Assembly: GCF_002104995.1 (NCBI RefSeq)
Contig: NW_024468255.1
Location: 434,001-498,000 of the forward strand
Direction: 5' to 3'
From: Linderina pennispora
Lineage: Eukaryota > Kickxellomycota > Kickxellomycetes > Kickxellales > Kickxellaceae
Length of the DNA: 64,000 nt
Part shown: positions 32,655 through 41,291 of the stretch, in pieces
Layout: each line of letters starts with the position of its first letter
Position numbering within the stretch: position 1 is the first letter of the stretch
The notes under the pieces: model-generated
Told to the model about the DNA's origin: nothing
The model's input: only the letters and a program-made list of their open reading frames with translations
The model's database searches: none
Position numbers and translations under genes: made by a program

Positions 32655-33980
32655 CTAGTCCAGCTTGAACGAGTTGCCAATGCGATCAAGAGCAAGAACA
32701 AGCTGCTCTTTGGTGATGGCGAACGTGAATCGGAACCATCCAGGCTCAGTCGAGCAGAATGCTTGCCCGGTAGGGAAGTACACGCGCTCGTTTAGGACGA
32801 TATGTTCCCATGCCGTGAGATCGGTCTCCTTTGTCCACAGCTTGGCCACTTCAGTGGCCTGCAGAGCACCAAGTGCACGATGTGCCTTTGTGCTGGCAGC
32901 AATAGGCAGCTTGAACCAGATATAGTGACCTGCCGAGCACGGCACATACTCCACACTGTGCTTATCAAAGAACTCTGTAGTCAGTGCGTAATTCTCGGCC
33001 AGGTTCTTGCGGCTAGTGGAGAGCAGATTGTCGACGAACGCATGGTCAGCAAGGAAATCGGCGATAATGCGGTCAGTATACGCAGGGCGGTATCCAAACG
33101 GTGCATAGTTGTGCAGGGTGTTTGTCAGGTCCTGGTTCCATGGCGTAATTGTCCAGCCCATGCGGAACCCATTGAGTCCAAAGTCCTTGCTGAGACCGTG
33201 CATGACAATCAGCGCCGCTGGATCTATATAAGAGCTCAAATCGCTCCACGACAGCACGGACTCGAACGGCGTCACACCCTCCTTTCTGTCAAACACAGAG
33301 AGTGCATAGATCTCGTCGGAGACCACAAAGAGCGAATGCTTGCTAGCGAATTCAAACAAAGCACGGAGTGTCTCCTTCGGGTAGCTGGCGCCCAGCGGAT
33401 TGTGCGGCGTCATCAGAAACAGCATCTTGGTGCGCTTCCCCTGCTGCTTTAGCTCCGAAATCTTCTGCTCAAAGTACCTGACTTGAGACGGGGCAAATGC
33501 CTCGTCAAGCGGGATGTCTACTGGTGTGGCAACAGCACGCGGCAGTGTGCCCATGTCGGACTCCAGCGCCGCATAGCATGGTGCCGGAATCAGAATGTGG
33601 TCGCCTGGATCGCAAGTGGCCGCGGTTACCTTTGAGATGGCACTTGTACAGCCATTGAACACGGTGACAGCATCGGGGTTGACAGGCTCAGCTGGGCTCA
33701 GGTAGCGGTTGAACAGGTCAGCGATTTCATAGCGCAGCTGGGGTTCTCCGTATGGCGAGTTGTACTCCAAGTCGCTGGCGATGACTCCTGTCAGCGAGTT
33801 GAGCTTCTCGAGAACCATGTCGCTAATGGTGTTGTTGGCAGCGATACCGGCATTGATGATTCCTTCAGGGTTTGCGTCTTTCGAGTACGGGTTCTGGTGC
33901 AGCAGGCGGAACCCCTTGAATAGAAGCGGCTCCTTGGCCAGTGATCCCTTGGCGCTGGCACTAAGCTCGAGAACAGTCAT
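32655..33980 (-). CDS. PLP-dependent aminotransferase, ACC-synthase-like
   Basis: A 441-residue fold-type I PLP enzyme of class I/II aminotransferases, closest in layout to 1-aminocyclopropane-1-carboxylate synthase-like proteins. Seen: EYNSPYGEPQLRYEIADLF near the N-terminus, the NGCTSAI segment, PHNPLGASYP (PLP-contact asparagine), SDEIYALSVF and the Schiff-base lysine Lys265 in GLSKDFGLNGFRMGW. The MTVLELSAS start is chosen; upstream in-frame sequence to 34226 is leader-like and starts from a weak context. True ACC synthase activity is rare in fungi, and many relatives are aminotransferases or beta-lyases, so substrate is left open. A TTTAAATA box lies 120 bases upstream. Confidence 0.85.
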   Translation of the reverse strand: MTVLELSASAKGSLAKEPLLFKGFRLLHQNPYSKDANPEGIINAGIAANNTISDMVLEKLNSLTGVIASDLEYNSPYGEPQLRYEIADLFNRYLSPAEPVNPDAVTVFNGCTSAISKVTAATCDPGDHILIPAPCYAALESDMGTLPRAVATPVDIPLDEAFAPSQVRYFEQKISELKQQGKRTKMLFLMTPHNPLGASYPKETLRALFEFASKHSLFVVSDEIYALSVFDRKEGVTPFESVLSWSDLSSYIDPAALIVMHGLSKDFGLNGFRMGWTITPWNQDLTNTLHNYAPFGYRPAYTDRIIADFLADHAFVDNLLSTSRKNLAENYALTTEFFDKHSVEYVPCSAGHYIWFKLPIAASTKAHRALGALQATEVAKLWTKETDLTAWEHIVLNERVYFPTGQAFCSTEPGWFRFTFAITKEQLVLALDRIGNSFKLD

Positions 33981-34102
33981 ATTACGCTTACAAAAAATAG
34001 CAGCAAGTGTGGTGAATAGGCGTGGAAATGAATAAAAGAGCAATATTGGGGGTAGATGTGTTTCGGTGAGCCGCCAGGGCGGTTGGCAGCGTCCCTGGGC
34101 CG

Positions 34103-34110
34103 TATTTAAA
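34103..34110 (-). promoter_or_regulatory. TATA-like box of the ACC-synthase-like gene
   Basis: TTTAAATA on the reverse strand about 120 bases upstream of the ATG. Confidence 0.4.
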
Positions 34111-34469
34111 CGATGCCTGAAACCGACTGACAAGGACTTCAGCCTGGGCGCAGTGGAATGGCAATCGCTCCTCACTGTCTCATGGATTCCCAAAGACGGC
34201 CAGCGGCGGCAACAGTTTGTCAGCAAGTGTATCCGCTGCTTACTCAGTGTAACATCAGGCGTATCTGGGCAGCGCGGCCTTTCCGTTCAGCTCTAGCAGA
34301 TCCTGTCCCAAGCATGCTTGCGGTTGGAATTGACGTGCGAGCGCTGCATAGGCACATCATCAATCTACACGTCACGCCTGCATGCGGCTTCTCCGGGTAA
34401 GCGGCCAGATAAAATTGAAAATTCTACATGGACTCGTTAAGCTGGGGGGTCTCGATGCTTACAAAAAGT

Positions 34470-34842
34470 CTATCCCTGGCCGATGTCGCGGACGTTTGGG
34501 TTTCGGTACTGCTCCAGCCGTCTGCGTCCGATCCGCATGAGATACTCGATAGCCTTGACGTCTGTGCGCTTCATTGATCCGATGTTTTTCTCAAACTCGC
34601 GCCGGGTGAATGCATAGAACCGCGGCTGTGCCTCCTACAGCAGTGGAATATTGTGTGTTTTTTAGATCTGGCCCAGCCCAGGGATCACTATGAATAGCTG
34701 CTGGCCGCTCCTACCGCTGCAGCTCCCGGTCCTTATCAGCAGGACTACTTGCCTCAGGTTTGGTCCGCACCGCGCGTAGGCAGTCCCGGTACAGCCGCAG
34801 CACGTCCTTTTGTAGCCCCGAAAGCTTACGAGGCGCAGACAT
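34470..34842 (-). CDS. SDHAF1: Succinate dehydrogenase assembly factor 1 (LYR protein), GC-AG intron
   Basis: A mitochondrial LYR-motif protein that helps insert iron-sulphur clusters into the Sdh2 subunit of complex II (yeast Sdh6). Two exons: 34753-34842 and 34470-34634, giving 84 residues. Seen: SGLQKDVLRLYRDCLRA with the LYR triad; after the junction FYAFTRREFEKN, then IEYLMRIGRRRLEQY and a VRDI end, all as in the family. The intron 34635-34752 (118 nt) ends TGTAG but begins GCAAGT after CCTGAG. This is the consensus GC donor, and it is the only placement I find that keeps both conserved halves in frame. Using the nearby GT sites breaks the frame. It is divergent from RIB5 with 320 bases between starts. 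Confidence 0.85.
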
Positions 34843-35037
34843 TATCGGCAAGAAAAAACACAATAGCACAGGGCGGATACGTGGGGTTAAGGCGATGAGA
34901 GACGTGGAGGAAAGGCGGGGAGGGATACGACGTGTCAGGGCCAGGTGCGTCTGCATGAGCAGGCCCAGCGCAGTTCTGGGGGAATCTCGGGCTTACCAAA
35001 ATCAGCCTTGCGATGACAAATGGGAGAGATTCAAAGC

Positions 35038-35044
35038 TATAAAG
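35038..35044 (+). promoter_or_regulatory. TATA box of RIB5
   Basis: TATAAAG 125 bases upstream of the RIB5 ATG, inside the 320-base divergent promoter shared with SDHAF1. Confidence 0.5.
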
Positions 35045-35162
35045 GCGCCGCTCCCCTCCCCCGGCCACAGTGCTGACGTCTGCTTCTCGCTATCGGCTCC
35101 ATCTTCTTTCACCTCTTGGTTAACTTTTTAGCAATTTGTAGAAAAAACAACACTTGACAGCA

Positions 35163-35873
35163 ATGTTCACAGGAATCGTCGAATGCATGGGCAAGGTTGT
35201 CGAGTTTGCTCCGCTGGACACCAGCGAGTCGGGCGGCAACGGATCGTCGCTGACGATTTCGGGAGCAGAGCAGGTCCTTTCGGACTGCCATCTGGGTGAC
35301 AGCATCGCCATCAACGGCACCTGCCTGACCGTAACAGAGTTTACCAAGGACACGTTCAAAGTTGGCTGTGCGCCTGAGACGCTAAGCCGCACCAACCTGG
35401 GCCAGCTCCAGCCTGGCAGCCTCGTCAACCTGGAGCGCGCACTTGCGGCAGGTCACCGCTTCGGTGGACACTTTGTGCAGGGCCACGTCGATACCACCGC
35501 CGAGATAATCTCGGCCACACCCGATGGTAACTCGATTTGGTTCAAGTTCCGCGTGGGCGACAAGAAGCTGATGCCGTACATTATTCCCAAGGGATTCATC
35601 GCCATTGATGGCACGTCGCTGACTGTCTGCGATGTGAACGATGACGAGGCGTGGTTCACTATCATGCTGATTGCGTACAGCCAGTCGCATGTTATCATGC
35701 CGACCAAGAAGCCAGGCGATCTGGTCAATATCGAGGTCGACATGCTGGGCAAGTATGTCGAGAAGGTCACCACGTCGATTCTGCAGGGCCCGGCCAATGC
35801 CTCTGGCGAGTCGGCAACTACGTCATACATTGAAAAGGTTGTGCAGAAGGTGCTTGAGAAGGCGCAAAAGTAA
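35163..35873 (+). CDS. RIB5: Riboflavin synthase alpha chain
   Basis: Catalyses the last step of riboflavin synthesis, dismutation of two 6,7-dimethyl-8-ribityllumazine molecules. The 236-residue protein begins MFTGIVE, the invariant start of the family. It shows the two lumazine-binding repeats: N-terminal (DSIAINGTCLTVTEF) and C-terminal (GFIAIDGTSLTVCDV). It also has GHFVQGHVD linking them. Length is normal, no intron. An in-frame TTG nine bases upstream is ignored. Confidence 0.96.
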   Translation: MFTGIVECMGKVVEFAPLDTSESGGNGSSLTISGAEQVLSDCHLGDSIAINGTCLTVTEFTKDTFKVGCAPETLSRTNLGQLQPGSLVNLERALAAGHRFGGHFVQGHVDTTAEIISATPDGNSIWFKFRVGDKKLMPYIIPKGFIAIDGTSLTVCDVNDDEAWFTIMLIAYSQSHVIMPTKKPGDLVNIEVDMLGKYVEKVTTSILQGPANASGESATTSYIEKVVQKVLEKAQK

Positions 35874-35911
35874 TCCAGAATTTGGCTGTCTCCATAGTTT
35901 GTTGGGAAACG

Positions 35912-35919
35912 AAAATTTT
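35912..35919. promoter_or_regulatory. RRPE-like AAAATTTT upstream of the Rrn5-like gene
   Basis: AAAATTTT about 100 bases before the Rrn5-like ATG, in the short gap after RIB5. It resembles the RRPE element of ribosome-biogenesis promoters. Confidence 0.3.
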
Positions 35920-36017
35920 ACCAGTATTGTGCAATACCGCTGTCCGCAGTTCGCTTGGCAGAAGCGAGATGGTTACTGTTATTTCTCGCACTGTACTTTT
36001 ATCCAGCATCCCACACA

Positions 36018-37430
36018 ATGCCAAAGGTATCCGACGTATCCCAGAGCGAGCCACAAGTCGCATATGTAGCTTCATCTGCATCCGAGTCGGAGAACTCTGA
36101 GCTTGAGGTTGAGAACTCGGAGGACTCTGAGCAATCCGAGAGCGAGCAGATCGAGCCTGCTCGGGCTGAGCGTGAGCAGTCTGAGGAACCAGAAACAACC
36201 AGCAGTGATGGTGGCGATGGCGGTGACGAAAGTAACGACAGTGATGATAGCGATGGTGCTGATGGCTATGATAGCGATGATGATGACAACATCGTGGGAT
36301 CCCAGAACACATTAAAGCGTCGGCCACCCTCACCAGAAGACTCACCAGAAGACAAAGCCCTGCTTATTCACCAGCAGCGACAGGAGAAGCGTGCCAAGCG
36401 CAACCACTGGACAGATGAAGAGAAGGAACGGCTGTTTGAAAAGCTGAAACATGGACGGGCATCACTGGTCGAGATAGCCAAGCATGTCGGCCCAGGCAAG
36501 TCTCTAAGACACGTGGCCGAGTACATAGAGCACATGCAGTTCTGGTCGAATCGACTTGAGCCCGTATTTCCCGATGATGGCGACGACAGCGGCGACGGCC
36601 ATACCTCAGCCGAGGAAATGGTCGACACTAGAACCAGGAATAATATGCTGCGAGTCACACGCAGATTGATTGATGGAGAAGAGCAGGTAATGGTGCCGCG
36701 CCTCATGCAGATGATCCAAGACATCGACAGTGACGGTGGAGATTGCGGCGAGATTGTGAACCACCCGGCGGTGCACATGTTCCATAGGGATATGGTCCGA
36801 AATGTGGCGAGGCAGTACTACGTAAAAGCTTCATTTGTGGTGTCCCCGATTCTCTACACAGATCTGGCGAGTGAGCTGGAGAGGTTCCTGCGTAGAATCA
36901 TTACCCGGCTCATCATAAAGCACACGTCCAATGGCACCGTGGTTCTTGCGGAGAATGAGCTACCGCAGATTGTGGCCAGCAAGCTAGATGTGAGGCAAGC
37001 AATACGCGACGAGGGATTCGGCGAAGACCTGCGGATGTCAGCCGTACAGGACCATTTCACGAAGCTCGCACACTTGACCAGAAAAAGAACGTCGGTATAC
37101 GACCCCTCCACGACACAGGGTCGCGCAAGATCCGCTGGATACACGTCCAAGCTGGCGTCTTCCCCAGTCGAGTACAGCTATTCGGACAATGACGGCTCCG
37201 CCGCTCTCCGAGACTTCATCATTGATGATGACCCAGTATACAAGTGTGCTGCTCCCAGCAGTAGATTTGGCAATGGTGACAGCGACAGCGATTATGACCT
37301 ATCTGGCGAGGACAATGGCTCAGACGAAGACGCCAGTGTCGATGTTCGGGCCAGTGAGACTGACCCCGGCGAATCAGACGGAATTCACGAAGAGCCGACT
37401 GCTACCGGTAGCAGCAACGACAGCGACTAG
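36018..37430 (+). CDS. SANT-domain protein, probable Rrn5-like UAF subunit
   Basis: A 470-residue acidic nuclear protein. The ATG at 36018 (MPKVSDV) is preferred over an in-frame ATG at 35955 that would add a hydrophobic leader from the 5'UTR. Seen: a long Asp/Glu/Ser-rich N-terminus, then one SANT/Myb-like domain (NHWTDEEKERLFEKL ... EIAKHVGPGKSLRHVAEYIE). Further on is a helical block (ASELERFLRRIITRLIIKH) that could be a histone-fold-like helix set, and finally an acidic tail. SANT with the EEK..LFE.L and KS..HV..YIE pattern resembles Rrn5, a subunit of the RNA polymerase I upstream activating factor in yeasts. This identity is plausible but not proven; a generic SANT co-regulator is the alternative. 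Confidence 0.5.
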   Translation: MPKVSDVSQSEPQVAYVASSASESENSELEVENSEDSEQSESEQIEPARAEREQSEEPETTSSDGGDGGDESNDSDDSDGADGYDSDDDDNIVGSQNTLKRRPPSPEDSPEDKALLIHQQRQEKRAKRNHWTDEEKERLFEKLKHGRASLVEIAKHVGPGKSLRHVAEYIEHMQFWSNRLEPVFPDDGDDSGDGHTSAEEMVDTRTRNNMLRVTRRLIDGEEQVMVPRLMQMIQDIDSDGGDCGEIVNHPAVHMFHRDMVRNVARQYYVKASFVVSPILYTDLASELERFLRRIITRLIIKHTSNGTVVLAENELPQIVASKLDVRQAIRDEGFGEDLRMSAVQDHFTKLAHLTRKRTSVYDPSTTQGRARSAGYTSKLASSPVEYSYSDNDGSAALRDFIIDDDPVYKCAAPSSRFGNGDSDSDYDLSGEDNGSDEDASVDVRASETDPGESDGIHEEPTATGSSNDSD

Positions 37431-38194
37431 CGCGCAGCAGCAGCAACCGGTGGCCGAGATGCCACAGCCACAAGCCCCAAACAAGCGAGCCAATCGACAG
37501 TAACTGCCGGTCCGCCGTCTTTACTGCCAGGCTGCAGTCTTCCGGGAGGGTGGAAATCCCGGCCACAAACCTCCGTTCTGGATGTTGAGCAGGGCCAGCC
37601 AAGCCGGCATCCAGCACAGCAGCTATGTGCAGGTACCACGCCAATCGCCCGTTTTTTCTCATTGCTTTTTTCTTTGCTGGGGGGAGGCGTTGGGTCTGCG
37701 AACTCACACAAAGAAAAAGGAGTTGATCCGGCTTGGATTTCAAATGAACCATGATTGCTTAAAATCAACACGCCCACTGACCAATCGCAGGCCGAATCCA
37801 GGGCAAATGTTGAGAGCCCTGGTGCGCTGGAAAAAAAAAAGTTTGAGATAAAAAATTTTTTCTCTGCGCTCACCCTGATCGTTTAAATACCAGGAGTCTG
37901 CTTTTGCGGCCGCGCCTGCCCTTCTTTTCGTTCTTGTAACTACACCTTTTTCTTCGTCTTCTTATCCCCTCTCTATTCGGGCTCGGTCCTTCTGAAGGAA
38001 GTCTCTTCTTACAAAGTAAGTCCACACCAGACATATTGATGCTGCATACGGGCTGCCCCTATCACATGACACTGTGCAGGGGTCTGTCCAGGCAGCAGAA
38101 AAATTTGCCAGCTCGGAAACCACACGTGCCTCCTTGTTTCTAGACATCCGTTCCTAAGCACCATGCTTCTTCCCGTAGAACAACTACACACAAA
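37431..38194. promoter_or_regulatory. Promoter and 5'UTR intron region of the Ssb-type Hsp70 gene
   Basis: Contains a 10-base A run, then AAAAAATTTTTT (37850-37861, RRPE-like), a TTTAAATA box (37882-37889) and a CT-rich leader. A probable 5'UTR intron runs from GTAAGT at 38016 to CCCGTAG ending at 38178, leaving 16 bases before the ATG. No clear clustered heat-shock elements were recognised, which fits a growth-regulated Ssb gene better than a stress-induced Ssa gene. Confidence 0.5.
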
Positions 38195-38854
38195 ATGGCT
38201 GAGGAGTACAACGGCGCTATCGGTATCGATCTGGGTACCACCTACTCGTGCGTTGCCGTCTGGGAGGGCGAGCGCGTCGAGATCATTGCCAACGAGCAGG
38301 GTAACCGTACCACCCCCTCGTACGTCGCCTTCAACGACAGCGAGCGCCTGGTTGGTGACGCTGCCAAGAACCAGTCGGCCATGAACCCGCGCAACACCGT
38401 CTTCGACGCTAAGCGCCTCATCGGCCGTCGCTTCGACGACCCGTCGGTCAAGCGTGACGTTCAGAACTGGCCGTTCAAGGTCGTCGAGCGTGACGAGCAG
38501 CCGTACATTGAGGTCCAGTTCCAGGGCGAGGCCAAGACCTTCTCGCCCCAGGAGATCTCGTCGATGGTGCTGATCAAGATGAAGGAGATTGCTGAGGCCA
38601 AGCTCGGCAAGACCGTCAAGAAGGCCGTCATCACCGTGCCCGCCTACTTCAACGACGCCCAGCGTAACGCCACCAAGGACGCCGGTGTCATTTCGGGTCT
38701 CGATGTCCTGCGCATCATCAACGAGCCCACCGCCGCTGCCATTGCCTACGGTCTGGACTCGAAGCAGAAGGAGGAGCGCCAGGTGCTCATCTTCGATCTC
38801 GGAGGTGGTACCTTCGATGTGTCGCTGCTGACCATTGCCGGCGGTATCTTCACC

Positions 38855-38898
<44 letters not shown>

Positions 38899-40048
38899 TG
38901 ACCACACCCTGGTCGAGCACTTCAAGGAGGACTTCAAGCGCAAGCACAAGAAGGACATCTCGGACGACCCCCGTGCCCTCCGCCGTCTGCGCACTGCCTG
39001 CGAGCGCGCCAAGCGCACCCTGTCGTCGCTGGCCCGCACCACCATCGAGGTTGACTCGCTGTTCGATGGCGTCGACTACCAGGCTTCGATCACCCGCGCC
39101 AAGTTCGAGGAGCTCAACTCGGCTCTGTTCCAGAAGACCGTCGACCCCGTCGCCCAGGTCCTCAAGGACGCCGGTGTCACCAAGAAGGACGTCTCGGAGA
39201 TCGTCCTTGTCGGTGGCTCGACCCGTATCCCCAAGGTCCAGTCCCTGCTGCAGGAGTTCTTCGACGGCAAGGAGCTGAACAAGTCGATCAACCCCGACGA
39301 GGCTGTCGCCCACGGTGCCGCCGTCCAGGGTGCCGTCCTCACCGGTACCGCTGACCCGTCCAAGACCGACGACCTGCTTCTGCTCGATGTCGTCCCCCTG
39401 TCGCTCGGTGTCGAGATGCAGGGCGGTGTCATGGGTGTCGTTGTTCCCCGCAACACCTCGATCCCGACCATCAAGAAGCGTGTGTTCACCACCACCACCG
39501 ACAACCAGACCTCGGTCGAGTTCCCCATCTACGAGGGTGAGCGCCCCATGACCAAGGACAACAACCTGCTCGGTAACTTTGACCTCAACGGTCTGATCCC
39601 CGCCCCCCGCGGTGTGCCCGAGCTCGAGGTCACCTTCGACATCAACGCCGACGGTATCCTCAAGGTCACCTCGGTCGACAAGGCCTCGGGCCGCAAGGCC
39701 AACATCACCATCTCCAACTCGACTGGCCACCTGTCGGCTGCCGAGATCGAGCGCATGGTCAGCGAGGCTGCCCAGTTCGCCGAGGAGGACAACAAGAAGC
39801 AGGAGGCTATCCAGGCCAAGAACGACCTCGAGGCTGCCATCCACCAGGTCGAGAGCACCATGTCCGACATCAAGGTCGAGGCCCGCCTGAAGCGCGCCGA
39901 CCGCGAGGCCATCGAGAACGCCATGGGTGAGGCCATGGAGTGGCTCGACGTCAACGGTGCCACCGCCGGTAAGAACGAGATCTCTGCCGCCCAGAAGCGT
40001 CTTGAGCGCGTTGTCAACCGCGCCTTCCAGTCGCTGTACAAGCGCTAA
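38195..40048 (+). CDS. SSB1: Ribosome-associated Hsp70, Ssb type
   Basis: Cytosolic Hsp70 chaperone that acts on nascent chains at the ribosome. 617 residues. Seen: ATPase motifs [11 protein letters not shown] (9-19), [13 protein letters not shown] and [12 protein letters not shown]; substrate-binding domain with [11 protein letters not shown] and [14 protein letters not shown]. The VEMQGG and VVPRNT..PTIK blocks, [18 protein letters not shown] and a C-terminus of [15 protein letters not shown] match Ssb rather than Ssa. The GGMP repeats and EEVD tail of Ssa are absent. The C-terminal lid also shares pieces with Ssa ([14 protein letters not shown]), so some mosaic character remains. Strong codon bias (mostly C-ending codons) marks it as highly expressed. 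One uninterrupted coding exon. Confidence 0.9.
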
Positions 40049-40342
40049 GCAGGCTTTCTCTTTTTACTTCTAAACCTCTCGTATCATACGCAATTGGATC
40101 TAAAAAATTATTTTGAACATCGGCGATCCCCACAGGGGCATCCATCGGCAGCGATATCTGCATGTATCACGCGGCGCCTATGTTATCGGTGATTTGAAAG
40201 GTGCGTTTATATTTGGAGCCTTGGCCGGTTGATGGCCGGAAGACAACACCAAGAAGATAGATAGAGAGAGCGGCAAAAAAAACAGAAACAAGCAGCAAAG
40301 GCGAACCGGCGGCGGCGGCCCCTGCACATCTACATCTCATAT
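40049..40342. other. Convergent 3' region, SSB1 / COX4
   Basis: About 290 bases between two stop codons. No gene seen; it must hold both polyadenylation regions. Confidence 0.4.
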
Positions 40343-40840
40343 TTAGTGGCTGTGGCCACCGGCCGGGTTGGCATGGACATGGGCCGGGTTGGCCTCGAAG
40401 CCCTGCTCCGACAGCTTGAACACGTTGCCGCACTCCGGGCACCTGTCGATCTCATGCTCGCGCTCAACCACCAGCCAGACCAGCTCGTGGTCCTCGCCCG
40501 GCGCGCCAGTGCACCCAATAATGCGCGACGCCGCGCCCGACGGCACAATGGTCGGCTCCTTCTTCGTGCCCTTGGTCGCCAGCACCAGCGGACCCATGTC
40601 AAAGTAGTCCTGGCCCTCCATCGCCGCCAGGTGCTCGGCACGCTCGGCTCCCGTCGCCTGGTCAAAGTTCGTCGGCGTCCGGCCCGCTGGCGCCCCCGGG
40701 CCCTGCAGCAGCGGCGCGTCGTGGTGCTCACTCAGGCGCACCGACGCCATGCTGAACAGGCGCTGGGGCGCCGAGAACTGCGCGCGCGCCAGCGGCATCG
40801 CGGCCTTGCTGATAAGAGTGCGGCGGACTGCGTTGAACAT
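40343..40840 (-). CDS. COX4: Cytochrome c oxidase zinc-binding subunit (yeast Cox4 / mammalian COX5B)
   Basis: Nuclear-encoded, matrix-facing subunit of complex IV. 165 residues with an arginine-rich, acid-free N-terminus (MFNAVRRTLISKAAMPLARA) that looks like a mitochondrial presequence. Seen: FDMGPLVLATKGTKKEPTIV, then SRIIGCTGAPGEDHE and DRCPECGNVFKL. As in yeast Cox4, the zinc site appears to use Cys (GCTG), His (GEDHE) and the CPEC pair, rather than the second Cys of the animal CIC motif. C-terminal His-rich tail (HVHANPAGGHSH). No intron. Confidence 0.95.
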   Translation of the reverse strand: MFNAVRRTLISKAAMPLARAQFSAPQRLFSMASVRLSEHHDAPLLQGPGAPAGRTPTNFDQATGAERAEHLAAMEGQDYFDMGPLVLATKGTKKEPTIVPSGAASRIIGCTGAPGEDHELVWLVVEREHEIDRCPECGNVFKLSEQGFEANPAHVHANPAGGHSH

Positions 40841-41291
40841 CGTTTTAGGTTATCGTGAATCTACAGGTAGTTTTTTTTTTTTTGCAATGAGCTCTCACAG
40901 TTCTGATAAATCTCTCATTCGCTGAATCAGCGTCATTCCAACTGTCGTCTGCAGTGCTGGCAGTGTTGCATTCACTCGGGCTCAGGCTCTGAATCTCTGG
41001 GTTGAATCGACGAGCATGCGAAATGTACCTGAACAAAAAAGGGGAAGCTGTTTTATATCGTCTATAAAATTGCAGAACAGAAAAAGAAGAGCAGATAAAT
41101 CCGACTGGTTGAATTTGAAACACACCGCTTTTTCTCCTTGGGACTATCTAAAAAAGCAGCAGTCGGACACTCAATCCACACCGCGCAGGCTCTGCGATCT
41201 GGCGCTCCAGATAACACCGCAAAAAATATTCTAGGCTGTGGGGGAAAAATCTGAGTTGATCTCTAATCTCGCTGATGCTCCTCCAGACGCT
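40841..41291. other. COX4 upstream region / ATG2 3' region
   Basis: About 450 bases with a 13-base T run (40870-40882) close to the COX4 start. No supportable gene or RNA. Confidence 0.4.

Noticed and set aside
34711-34752. SDHAF1 reading through to ASSPADKDRELQR with a GT donor at CAGCG|GTAGGA
   Set aside because: That donor leaves phase 2, but every usable acceptor puts exon 2 in phase 0, so the conserved second half would be out of frame.
38009-39844. 611-codon reverse ORF opposite the Hsp70 gene
   Set aside because: A shadow ORF produced by the strong third-position C bias of the Hsp70 gene; it has no independent motif.
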